NCBI GenBank assembly: GCA_963556255.1
Contig: OY744613.1
Coordinates: forward strand, 42,749,861 to 42,813,860
Direction: 5' to 3'
DNA: 64,000 nucleotides
Origin: Allolobophora icterica
Taxonomy: Eukaryota; Annelida; Clitellata; Crassiclitellata; Lumbricidae
A program made the position numbers and the translations under genes. How positions within the stretch are numbered: position 1 is the stretch's first letter; each line of letters opens with the position of its first letter. Below, one piece after another: positions 48,526 to 58,294 of the stretch. Below the pieces are notes generated by a model that was not told where the DNA came from, did no database searches, and worked only from the letters and a program-made list of their open reading frames with translations.

Positions 48526-49689
48526 TGTAACGATACCCAAGATTTCACCCTGAAATGCTAAGGCATTAGGAGTTGATCATACTCCACGTCACTTGAATAC
48601 TAATTTGATTCCTTTGCATCCTAATGAGGTTATAGTTATTTTAAGATATGAATGAGAAGATCATCGATGAATATTAATAAGTTGTATTAAATATAAACAA
48701 ATAATTGTATGAACAACTTCAGTGTTAAGACAGTGCAATATATATATATATATCTATCCTATTCCTTACTTAGACCAGCTTGAGATTAACTAATCTATAT
48801 ATTACATCTATATTAACCTCCCTCCTTTCTTTGCTTGTGGCATTGGAATCGTTCTTTCGTATTTTGCCCCAATCGTCAATGTTTCAACACCGCTGACGTG
48901 GATTGATGTTGCGATCTTGACGGATGACTGCTGTAGATTCTTTTCTACGTAGAAGTTCTATTTCTCGTAGAATCTTCACCAATTCATTTGCTCAAATAAC
49001 TCACATGTCCAGCATAAAACGAGCTGCGACATAATTGTTTCGAAAGTCTGTCAAATCGAAATATTCAGTTTGTACGACAGTTCACTACACTCACGACGAC
49101 CGCTTACCGTCACTTCGCTTCGATACGAACCTAAGACGGAGTATTTGCGTTCTCGAATAACTTCTCTTCTCGAACTCAATTCGATAGAATTCCCGTAAGA
49201 ATGTCTTACAAGTTCAACAACGTTTCTTCACTTGGATCGCCACAACAAAATTGTACAATCAAAAATGTGGTGTATCAACGTATTACCACAATTATACGAG
49301 TTAAATGACAACGCTTCACAAGACGTACACCATTGCGTCCAGCGTTCGACATCATAACTAAGGTCCCTCCTCAGTGAAGACACTCATTGCGCATGCGCAG
49401 CAGCAGATCGATAATTCATGGCAGTTGAAGATTGAACGGACCAATAGACTGTCGCCAAAATCGTCTCTTTAGGCTCGTTCTTGTAATACAAGTCCCCGGA
49501 CCTACTTGACTATTTATATTAAATATATACAACCGGTCACAGTCGCTGGTCACTTAATAAAATTGCATTATCTAACTATACTAATCAAATTAGCTTATGC
49601 AATCACAAACCCACTGTTCACTACAACATGTGACTTAACTAATATACATGAATCTAAGTGTGATGTGTGGGACAGAGGCATCCGTTACA
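48526..49689 (-). mobile_element. LTR 2 (1164 bp; shared middle LTR)
   Basis: Same ends as LTR 1. It acts as 5' LTR of unit 1 and 3' LTR of unit 2. No duplication flanks it: the left neighbour is the primer site side (CACAGTTA), the right neighbour the polypurine side (TATCAGCACCC). Confidence 0.93.
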
Positions 49690-50106
49690 TATCAGCACCC
49701 CCACAGACTAAAATTTACCAAATTTTACCTAACAATGGCTCTTATAACCACACAAAACACTTATCTACTTATATACCTTACTCATCTTTCTAACATATCC
49801 TAACACAACATTTTAACTTATCCTATTCCAATACTACATATTAACATACGACACTTGCTACTCAAGAACTCATTTAAGTTATGAATTAGCTTCATTACCT
49901 CATGTATTACAATATCTTAACTAACTATATCTCTTACTTTACTTTTTACATCTTACATATTCATTCTAAACCACCCTCAACTAATCTATAACTACATTTT
50001 TCTCGTGAATCTAACATTTCTATTACTGCTAGTCATTAATTATAGCAGTCCCCAGTAGTCCGTCTTTAGTGTAATTAACCCTTTGGATATCCCAAATCAA
50101 TTTCAA

Positions 50107-50197
<91 letters not shown>

Positions 50198-50792
50198 GGC
50201 TTCTTGTCAGCATATGTCACAGGACATCACATCCTATTATACTTCCATACTAACACACAACCTACTAGTAAAATTAGAAACATCTGTTCTGACAGTGAAC
50301 TCCAGTTTAAATCAGATAACTTCAGAATTCAGTGCTTCATTAGGTCTGTCAGTGGTTTCATCACCACTAATCCACTCATTAACTTACTCTCGTGTACTAC
50401 TAACTAACTTCTTCCTAGTTTATCTGAGCACATCTCACTTAACTTATATTCTCTAAACAACTCATTACCGATACAACTATCTTTGACCCACTCTCCTTTC
50501 TGTGTTCACTCAACTTCGGATTTACTATTACATCTCATGGCATTTTTTTTTATTCCAACATACCATCTAGAATCTCGCCTTCTTTATTTGTCTCTATCTA
50601 CTCAACAATACATTAAGCTATTCTTAGCTATTACATGTGGTCATTCACTAATTAAGAGTGATCGTGTTTAGTCTTCATGGCCTAAACATCATGTCACATC
50701 TGCGCTTCTGTGACTTGTGGTGTCTTCTAACATTAAACTAAATACTTAATTAACTATACGATCATTTACACATCTCATCTCCACTTTATACT

Positions 50793-53129
50793 TTACCATC
50801 TGCTTCCTATGTGGTATCTAGGCACTTCTTTATCTCTATCAGACTTACCAAACCTCTTCTTGTTCCATACTTCATCATCTTGAAATCCCTCTTTCTTCTT
50901 CGTTGCGTACCCTATCACATCGACACACTCATCTCTACGATCATTCTTTCTCCAGAACTCATCTGAAGATTTTACTGTCTCCTTACGCGCCCTTCTTATC
51001 CAATTTGCACGGGCCCCAGCATCTCGCCTTGCCCTCCAACTATCACTTGATTGCGATCCTCGCCAACCACAACTTTTACTTACATACTTCGTTCTAGCAT
51101 TAGTTTCATTCTTCACCTTATTTGCCGTCGTTCTTGACAACTTTTCTCCACTTTCCACTCTATAATCCATTGATCCACTATATACTAATGGGTTTTCAGC
51201 ATGCTTAACTGTTTGAGTAACATGCTGCCGAATTTCGTTCCCAGCAATATTTCTTTCTTTAGGCGATTCTTTACGTTTCGAATCAACCTTACTTCTTAAG
51301 TTAACACTCTGCTGTTTATCTATGACGCCATCTTTGTCTGACACCATTTTCATACTATTGTTAGGCTGATAATTCTTCTCATGAGTCAATTCATATGTCA
51401 CCTCCTTAATGACATCATCAGCGCGTGTTCCTATGCTGGCATCGCACATTTCATGTCTGCTTACGCCTAATGCTTTTCTGTATAACTGTGGTCCAACTAT
51501 TAAATCTGTTGATAAATTTTCAATCACGATTGCTTCAGCCTTTCCTGTGTATTCTTTTCCGGCTAACTCAATAATTGCCGTCGGATATCTTCCTTTCATC
51601 CCGTTCATAAATACACAAACTCTGTGTCTACCTGTATATTGATCGGATCTCACCCACTCCTTTTTAACAGCTGTGTATGAAGACCCTGTATCATAAAAGC
51701 TCCGCACTTCATTGTTGTTTACGGTCATAAGACTGACAAATTCATTCTTGTCTCCAATGTCACAATTATTTCCATGATCATCCTGTACATCATAGTACGA
51801 TATAAGCACCTCATCTTCTCCTTTTGTATCTTCTTCGACACAATTCATCATTGCTATTGTGTGGGTTTTATCTCTTTGATCCCTGTTATTGCAAGAAAAG
51901 GATTGGTGATCTTTGGAACCACATTTCCAACATCCACCCCTCTGTCTCTCTGTTAAATCACCATGTTTCCGACTTCCTTGAAAATTCCAATTACTCTTAA
52001 ATTGACCTCTAGTATTAAAGTCTCTGTTTCCTCTACCCCTTTCTTGGGTTTCTCTTGGTCCTTCCGTGTCTTCAGTTTCTACCTCTCCTCGGTAATTCTT
52101 GTGACTCACATCCTTATTCTTATTCGTGGTCACCCTACGCTCATCTGATTCTTGCGCCTCATAATAGTTCTGAGCTTGTACTATCATTTCACTGAGGTCT
52201 ATTTTACCCTTTTCTTTTAGGAACCTCCTAAGGTCATTGTCACATCTGACAAAGAACTGGTCTCGCAAAATCAACGTCTCCAGTCCCTCATAGCTTTGCT
52301 CAAAACCTGACATCTGTAACCACAATTTTAAATACCTTTTCAATCTTTCCACGTACTCTGCAACACTTTCATCTTTCTCCTTCTGGCATTGTTTAAATTT
52401 CTGTCTGTAGCCTCCTTCTGTCAGTTTAAAACGCCTTAAAAGCTGTTGTTTTAGTTTCTCATAGTCTTGAGCTTCTTCGATGTCCATCCTTTGATACACC
52501 TCAAGTGCCTTACCATCAAGAGAACGAACAAGAGTAAGAGCCCATAGATCTGCTGGTACATTGTATGCTTGACATGTACGTTCGAATCTTACTAGGTATG
52601 CGTCAAGACAATCTTTTTCCTCTTTAAACACTGGCATCTTAACGTATTTGGCGTTATTATTCTGACCTGTATTATTGCTATTTCTAACTCCACCGTTCTC
52701 ATGTCTATTCTCTTGTTGAGTGGCTTCAAGTGTCATTCTTAATTCCAATTCTCTCATTTTAATCTCTTTCTGGCTTTGCATCTCAAGCCGCCTAAGCTCC
52801 AATTCATTCTCTCGTTGTTTGTCTTCTCGTTCCTCCAAACGGCGTTTCTCAGCCAATTCCATCTCTGCTAGATGGCGCTTTTCATCTTGTTCTTCAGCTC
52901 GCCGTTTCTCAGCCAATTCCATCTCTGCTAGATGGCGCTTTTCATCTTGTTCTTCAGCTCGCCGTTTCTCAGCCAATTCCATCTCTGCTAGATGGCGCTT
53001 TTCTTCCCTTTCAATCAATCTCTCCTCCTTCGCTTCCGCCTGCCTATCTTTTACAAAAGATTTCAATTCTTCTCCCTCATAGCCCAAATCATGAGCCACT
53101 TGTATCCATTGTTGATATAGAGTGGTCAT
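50793..53129 (-). CDS. Gag-protease polyprotein, copy 2 (778 aa)
   Basis: Translation is identical, residue for residue, to copy 1 (offset 4983 bp). It lies 380 bp inside the outermost 5' LTR (LTR 3), so it is the copy expected to be transcribed from that LTR; copy 1 would use LTR 2. Domains as in copy 1. Confidence 0.92.
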   Translation of the reverse strand: MTTLYQQWIQVAHDLGYEGEELKSFVKDRQAEAKEERLIEREEKRHLAEMELAEKRRAEEQDEKRHLAEMELAEKRRAEEQDEKRHLAEMELAEKRRLEEREDKQRENELELRRLEMQSQKEIKMRELELRMTLEATQQENRHENGGVRNSNNTGQNNNAKYVKMPVFKEEKDCLDAYLVRFERTCQAYNVPADLWALTLVRSLDGKALEVYQRMDIEEAQDYEKLKQQLLRRFKLTEGGYRQKFKQCQKEKDESVAEYVERLKRYLKLWLQMSGFEQSYEGLETLILRDQFFVRCDNDLRRFLKEKGKIDLSEMIVQAQNYYEAQESDERRVTTNKNKDVSHKNYRGEVETEDTEGPRETQERGRGNRDFNTRGQFKSNWNFQGSRKHGDLTERQRGGCWKCGSKDHQSFSCNNRDQRDKTHTIAMMNCVEEDTKGEDEVLISYYDVQDDHGNNCDIGDKNEFVSLMTVNNNEVRSFYDTGSSYTAVKKEWVRSDQYTGRHRVCVFMNGMKGRYPTAIIELAGKEYTGKAEAIVIENLSTDLIVGPQLYRKALGVSRHEMCDASIGTRADDVIKEVTYELTHEKNYQPNNSMKMVSDKDGVIDKQQSVNLRSKVDSKRKESPKERNIAGNEIRQHVTQTVKHAENPLVYSGSMDYRVESGEKLSRTTANKVKNETNARTKYVSKSCGWRGSQSSDSWRARRDAGARANWIRRARKETVKSSDEFWRKNDRRDECVDVIGYATKKKEGFQDDEVWNKKRFGKSDRDKEVPRYHIGSRW

Positions 53130-53481
53130 TGTTTCGTATTTATAATACTGTACGTGTATATTGCGCTACCCAAACTCTCAGTAGACGCCAAAACAAATCT
53201 TAAGGTCAACTTATTACCTTGACCCGCCCTCACTTACAACCAATGGCAATCTGTCAACAACGTCAGTCAATTGACCTTACTCTTCCTCACCCAATGAGGT
53301 TTCAGCAATTTAAATATCGTTTACGTCACGAATTTGTAATTCAAACGCCGGACGACTTCTATGCTATCTACTTCTAACACGTGTAAGTACAATAATCTAT
53401 TACTATACAGACAATTTTGCTCGTATATCTAGGAGATTTTATCCCGGTTTGCTTTAATCGTTAACTTAGATTATTACTAAT

Positions 53482-53502
53482 CAAATCCCGGACGAGAGTC
53501 CA
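53482..53502 (-). promoter_or_regulatory. Primer-binding site, tRNA-Pro-like, copy 2
   Basis: Same sequence and spacing as at 48499-48519. Confidence 0.6.
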
Positions 53503-53508
53503 CAGTTA

Positions 53509-54672
53509 TGTAACGATACCCAAGATTTCACCCTGAAATGCTAAGGCATTAGGAGTTGATCATACTCCACGTCACTTGAATACTAATTTGATTCCTTTGC
53601 ATCCTAATGAGGTTATAGTTATTTTAAGATATGAATGAGAAGATCATCGATGAATATTAATAAGTTGTATTAAATATAAACAAATAATTGTATGAACAAC
53701 TTCAGTGTTAAGACAGTGCAATATATATATATATATCTATCCTATTCCTTACTTAGACCAGCTTGAGATTAACTAATCTATATATTACATCTATATTAAC
53801 CTCCCTCCTTTCTTTGCTTGTGGCATTGGAATCGTTCTTTCGTATTTTGCCCCAATCGTCAATGTTTCAACACCGCTGACGTGGATTGATGTTGCGATCT
53901 TGACGGATGACTGCTGTAGATTCTTTTCTACGTAGAAGTTCTATTTCTCGTAGAATCTTCACCAATTCATTTGCTCAAATAACTCACATGTCCAGCATAA
54001 AACGAGCTGCGACATAATTGTTTCGAAAGTCTGTCAAATCGAAATATTCAGTTTGTACGACAGTTCACTACACTCACGACGACCGCTTACCGTCACTTCG
54101 CTTCGATACGAACCTAAGACGGAGTATTTGCGTTCTCGAATAACTTCTCTTCTCGAACTCAATTCGATAGAATTCCCGTAAGAATGTCTTACAAGTTCAA
54201 CAACGTTTCTTCACTTGGATCGCCACAACAAAATTGTACAATCAAAAATGTGGTGTATCAACGTATTACCACAATTATACGAGTTAAATGACAACGCTTC
54301 ACAAGACGTACACCATTGCGTCCAGCGTTCGACATCATAACTAAGGTCCCTCCTCAGTGAAGACACTCATTGCGCATGCGCAGCAGCAGATCGATAATTC
54401 ATGGCAGTTGAAGATTGAACGGACCAATAGACTGTCGCCAAAATCGTCTCTTTAGGCTCGTTCTTGTAATACAAGTCCCCGGACCTACTTGACTATTTAT
54501 ATTAAATATATACAACCGGTCACAGTCGCTGGTCACTTAATAAAATTGCATTATCTAACTATACTAATCAAATTAGCTTATGCAATCACAAACCCACTGT
54601 TCACTACAACATGTGACTTAACTAATATACATGAATCTAAGTGTGATGTGTGGGACAGAGGCATCCGTTACA
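53509..54672 (-). mobile_element. LTR 3 (1164 bp; 5' LTR of the array)
   Basis: Ends TGTAACG...CGTTACA. On the minus strand TATAAATAG (complement of 54493-54501) lies about 170 bp from the outer end, a plausible TATA box placing transcription start near 54465. The outer end abuts AGCGT. Confidence 0.93.
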
Positions 54673-54677
54673 AGCGT

Positions 54678-54826
54678 ATCGTCAATGTATTCATTGTAGC
54701 TGAGTTGACTAGGGGTGCAGGTGAAGATGACATCTCGAACCAAATTTCTGTCCCTGCGGGGATTTGAACTCCCGACCTCTCGATTGACAGTCAAGTGCGC
54801 TAACCACTAAACTATCGAGGACCCTT
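54678..54826 (-). mobile_element. tRNA-Asp-like SINE, copy 2, head half
   Basis: Minus strand from 54826: GGGTCCTCGATAGTTTAGTG, GTTAGCGCACTTGACTGTCA, ATCGAGAGGTCGGGAGTTCA and AATCCCCGC. A-box and B-box (AGTTCAAATCC) are good. The anticodon stem CTTGA/TCGAG closes loop CTGTCAA, anticodon GTC (Asp). It continues the half at 43434-43566 across the LTR insertion. Confidence 0.75.
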
Positions 54827-54829
54827 GAA

Positions 54830-55630
54830 TCGGAATGGTGGGAAAATTGTTTTCCAAGCGGCAGGCGGTGGATTGCTATAGTTGAAGTAACAGATTCAGC
54901 ATTAAAAGGAGAACTAAAAAGACAAAATTAATAGTAGGCCTATTGTCCGTGTCTATTACTCAGTGCCTTTGCATGTACTGTAACGTTTTAGACCGACATT
55001 GGCTTTGTAAGAAAAAGGCATAAACAACGTGATCGCCTAGAGCCTCGTGCCTGGTAATAGGGTGCGACGTGTTGGGCCTGGTAAATTGAGTTGCTTAGTA
55101 GTCAGATATAGGCCTATAGATAGGAGGGAGATGGCTAACAGTCGCGGTTAAGTACACGTGTATAGCACTGGCTGCGGGACTCTCACAGAGAGACAGACGA
55201 GGGAGACTGATCATAAGTTCAACTCCAGTAAACATTCGATAGTTACACTCCGGCATTTGGTCCCGTTTCAATACTTGCAAAAAATGATGGAAATACGACT
55301 TCTTTACCAAATCTCAATCCATTCACTCAACATTCAAGCTCTCGTTGCTAATGTATACATTTTGCATATGCAGGCATTATCTATATGCAGTGAAGTAAGT
55401 GGCATGTCCTGCGATGCGACGACACAAGCAGTCAAAGAAATTACTACATATTATGCATCTGAATGAGACATTAGCTAGGAGACAGCACAATTTCTAAGGC
55501 TGAAACAGTTGTTACAAGCAACTTCTGATGTAATCATGCGGTCTGTTGTCTGAACTTGTCACTTAGACGCAACCATCGATTGACGATAAGATTAAAATTA
55601 GATGAGAGTATAGTAAAAAAATTACATTGG
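54830..55630. other. No supported gene
   Basis: A 102-residue frame (55158-55466) has no recognisable features and no splice or signal context. No repeat recognised. Confidence 0.4.
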
Positions 55631-55635
55631 TTTGG

Positions 55636-55735
55636 ATTGAATTCATTCGTTCATTCAGAAAATTTGTTTCGCCTTTCCTTCTACTTACAGTAGAGGCGTT
55701 CCCGACCCAACTCTGGCTAAAAAGGCAGTCTTATT
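55636..55735 (-). mobile_element. LINE 3' end
   Basis: GAATTCATTCGTTCATTCAG at the left is a (GAAT)n tail on the minus strand; GGCGTTCCCGACCCAACTCT then GGCTAAAAA resembles the 3' ends at 57105 and 63440. Confidence 0.45.
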
Positions 55736-55870
55736 GTCAAGATCTTAAACATCAAGAGTTTCAAGACCAAGACCCTCTAGACCAAGACCAAAACTTTGGA
55801 CCTCAAGACCAAGACCAAGACTTTGAACCTCTAGACCAAGACCGAGACCAAGACCCAAAAACTCACAATC
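55736..55870 (+). repeat. AAGACC hexamer-based minisatellite
   Basis: CAAGACCAAGACC-type units interleaved with TTTGRACCTC; encodes a DQDQ-rich frame only by chance. Confidence 0.7.
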
Positions 55871-56358
55871 ATATTCCTTACAAAAAATGTCAAGTCTGAC
55901 TACTCGCTATTTTAAGAAACACGAGTCAGTGACAGTTCATGTTCGACAATTTCCCTAAGTTCCGACGGTCGGCAACTTCGTGGTCGAAAAATCTGTTGCT
56001 AAGCGTTGGCCACACTTCTTTTCTCCGTCCTTAATTTCTCCTTCCATCTATCACTCTGTTTCTCATTACATCTATGATCTTTCCATCTTTCCAATTTAGT
56101 CTAACCTAATGTAATTTATAAACCCTGATACAATACGATCTTTTAGATTCTATTGTGGTTCATTTCCTTCATAACAGTACAACCAACGCAACGCATACTG
56201 ATTAGACTTGAAACGACCCAATCAAAATCACTTCAATCCAATCTATTCACAATCATTTCCAATATTGTTATGTTATGTTCTATTATGTCCCTTTTCGGAT
56301 CTATTATGTTCTATTCTGAAGTCGTAAACACACGAGCACTAGGCCTATAGACACCATT

Positions 56359-56374
56359 GGTTTCCAATGAAACC
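56359..56374 (+). promoter_or_regulatory. Conserved promoter palindrome, TRIM-C
   Basis: GGTTTCCAATGAAACC, identical to the TRIM-B site, 194 bp before the exon 1 donor. Confidence 0.5.
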
Positions 56375-56509
56375 ACAGTCAAAAATCGTAATCCGCTGAC
56401 AAGAAACAATTCCACTGGATATCCAATAGGCCACTTTGAGAGAATAGAGCTACATAACTCTAAGCACTTAAGAACACTGAACCAGTCTATGAATGTTTTC
56501 GTAGGCATA

Positions 56510-56568
56510 TCCAACGTCGCCATTTTCAGCATGTAACATCACCGAGGCAAATCTTAAGTCATTTGAAG
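56510..56568 (+). other. TRIM-C 5' untranslated exon 1 (3' end defined)
   Basis: CGCCATTTT at 56518-56526, ending ATTTGAAG|GTAAAA with last base 56568. Aligns with the TRIM-A and TRIM-B exons; 5' end unknown. Confidence 0.5.
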
Positions 56569-56959
56569 GTAAAATGCATTCAGTTCAATCGATTTTCTAA
56601 ACCCGAATGTCTAACATCTAAGTCACGATGAGAAGACTGTTTTAGTCCGCACTGGAAATGTATTATAATATAATTAGACTACGGTGCATATCGACCCCGA
56701 TTTCGAAAGTGAAAGCTGCAGTTATTGGAAAACCTTTCTATTCGCGGACATAATTATCCTTTCTTTCAACAGGACCTGTATGCGTAACTCTGAGCTGTCA
56801 TTGCTATTGCATTTTTCATATAAGCAATCATCGTTCAAAATCCAATAGGTTTAGGAACAGATATCTGCTGGTTGTCAGTGGTTATAATAACAATATTATT
56901 AAATCAACGAGGACCGCCAGAACGTAGATAATAACCATCATTACCTCTCAAACTATCAT

Positions 56960-57105
56960 TATTGTATTGTGCTGTATTGTGGTAATTACAAAGCGACTAT
57001 CGCTGTATAGACTATTCAGAGGCGCTTCCAGTGCGAGATACCCGGAGAAAAGAAGCAGGAATTAAGCTGAGAAAAGGAAGTTGAAGCGCTACCACAGAGA
57101 GAGGT
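56960..57105. mobile_element. Short repeat, TTGTATTGTGCTGTATTG...GAGGCGCTTCC
   Basis: Related to 60816-60960 (TTGCATTGTATTGTAG...AATCAGAGGCGCTCCCA). Both begin with a (TTGTA)-like tail followed by AAAGCG..and..CAGAGGCGCT, so they look like 3' ends of one LINE family in minus orientation, distinct from the GAATG-tailed one. Confidence 0.4.
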
Positions 57106-58230
57106 GATTCATTCATTCGTTCAGAAATTTAACATAGCGCATCTTCACGAAACCTACTCAGAAGCGCTCCCAGCCCAAACACGGCAATAGAGATTAGACT
57201 TGGGCAGCTTCTAAAAAGCAAATGTGTTAGCCATGGGAAGAATCTCTATTGAAAGACCCAGGACCGGCTCAAGACATTTGGCGGCCCTGGGCAAATCGGC
57301 AAATCGGCGGCCCTAAGCACAACAAAAGTTGATGACCTTTTTTTTTTTTAGTCATTCACCTCTTTTAGCACGTAATAATAGGATTTTTTCGAAAATCCGC
57401 ACATCAGCGGCCCTAAGCACAAAAAAAACTTGATGACCTTTTTTTTTAGTCATTCACCTCTTTTAGCTTATAAAAATGGTCAAATTTTTTGGGAAAATTG
57501 GAAAATTGGCGGCCCCTAAAAATCGGCGGCCCTGGGCGGTTGCCCACTTGCCCATATGGACGAACCGGGCCTGGAAAGACCATCCCAAATGGAGGACCCA
57601 GCAATAGAGAAAGCCCGGCGTTGCCTAATTGTGGAGCGAGCCCGTGTGACTAAAAGTTCTCCCCCAGAAGAAGACCGAAGAGCAAGCCGGCCAACTGTAT
57701 CAGACACCGGGTGGCAGAGCTCACACAGATAGGCCGTGGCACAGCCTAAGAGACAGTGCCAACCAGTAGAGCAACCCTGTAACCGATACGCTGCGGGACA
57801 GGGAGCCAATGCAGAACATCACGCATGTATGCAGAAATAGGGGCATATTTAGGGATGCATCCAATGAGCCGAGCCGATGCGAAGAAGAGGAGGGAGTTGG
57901 TTCCAGAGCGAGGTACCTATGCAGACAAACGATCTAGATTGAGCCATAGTAGTCCTGACAAGGGGAACTAAGATATCAAGACGGTCAGTAGATCGAAGGG
58001 GACGCAAGGAAGCGGCAGAATGGGGACTAAGAATTAGGTCACGTAAGTTCGTCGAAACAAGACCCAATTGAGACTTAAGCACAAGAATATGAACTTTGAC
58101 TTGAATACCGCAGAGAGGGAGCCAAAGAAGCTATTCAAACATGAATGTGAAGATATGTAAGGACCGAGGAAAGCGGACAAACAAACCTGGCGGCACTGAG
58201 AATAGGACAAGGTTATATAATTATTTTCAT
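57106..58230 (-). mobile_element. LINE relic in TRIM-C intron 1, polymerase C-terminus
   Basis: Minus-strand frames give LRDLILSPHSAASLRPLRST followed by DRLDILVPLVRTTMAQSRSF and GTSLWNQLPPLLR (58030-57860), then LHWLP-type remains near 57800, and the 3' end with a (GAATGAATGA) tail complement near 57110. It sits between the untranslated exon and the coding exon of TRIM-C, and is absent from the TRIM-A and TRIM-B introns. It carries a MITE. Confidence 0.75.
57259..57573. mobile_element. hAT-type MITE (315 bp) nested in the LINE
   Basis: Perfect 8-bp duplication GAAAGACC (57251-57258 and 57574-57581). Ends CAGGACCGGCTC and, from the right, CAGGCCCGGTTC. Contains an internal direct repeat of about 110 bp (GGCGGCCCTAAGCACAA to TTTTTTTTAGTCATTCACC). 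Confidence 0.8.
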
Positions 58231-58294
58231 ACTTGATTTGTAAAATAACTTTCGTCATTGCAGCAGTAAGTGGGAATCCGTGGAATTTAAAACG

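Larger units (their letters stand above)
49690..53508 (-). mobile_element. Internal region 2 of the LTR element
   Basis: Identical in layout to region 1; 20 bp longer because the (CT)n run (50111-50194) is longer. Confidence 0.88.
43562..54677 (-). mobile_element. Tandem LTR retroelement: three LTRs, two internal regions
   Basis: LTR-internal-LTR-internal-LTR, total 43567-54672, flanked once by the 5-bp duplication AGCGT (43562-43566 and 54673-54677). The two internal regions and three LTRs appear identical except for microsatellite length. Orientation is minus: Gag start codons face left and the primer site lies left of the right-hand LTR of each unit. Both internal regions (3799 and 3819 bp) encode only Gag-protease. 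Probably one insertion followed by unequal exchange between LTRs; an assembly duplication must be excluded. Confidence 0.9.

Noticed and set aside
43562..54677. Endogenous retrovirus with envelope
   Set aside because: No envelope-like, polymerase or integrase frame exists in either internal region; Gag and protease only.
54753..54823. Functional tRNA-Asp gene
   Set aside because: It is the head of a dispersed SINE with a body continuing past the tRNA, and a sister copy exists at 15.1 kb.
55158..55466. 102-residue ORF
   Set aside because: Begins at a non-ATG codon; no features.
55627..55899. DQDQ-rich protein
   Set aside because: Encoded by an AAGACC minisatellite and the tail of a LINE.
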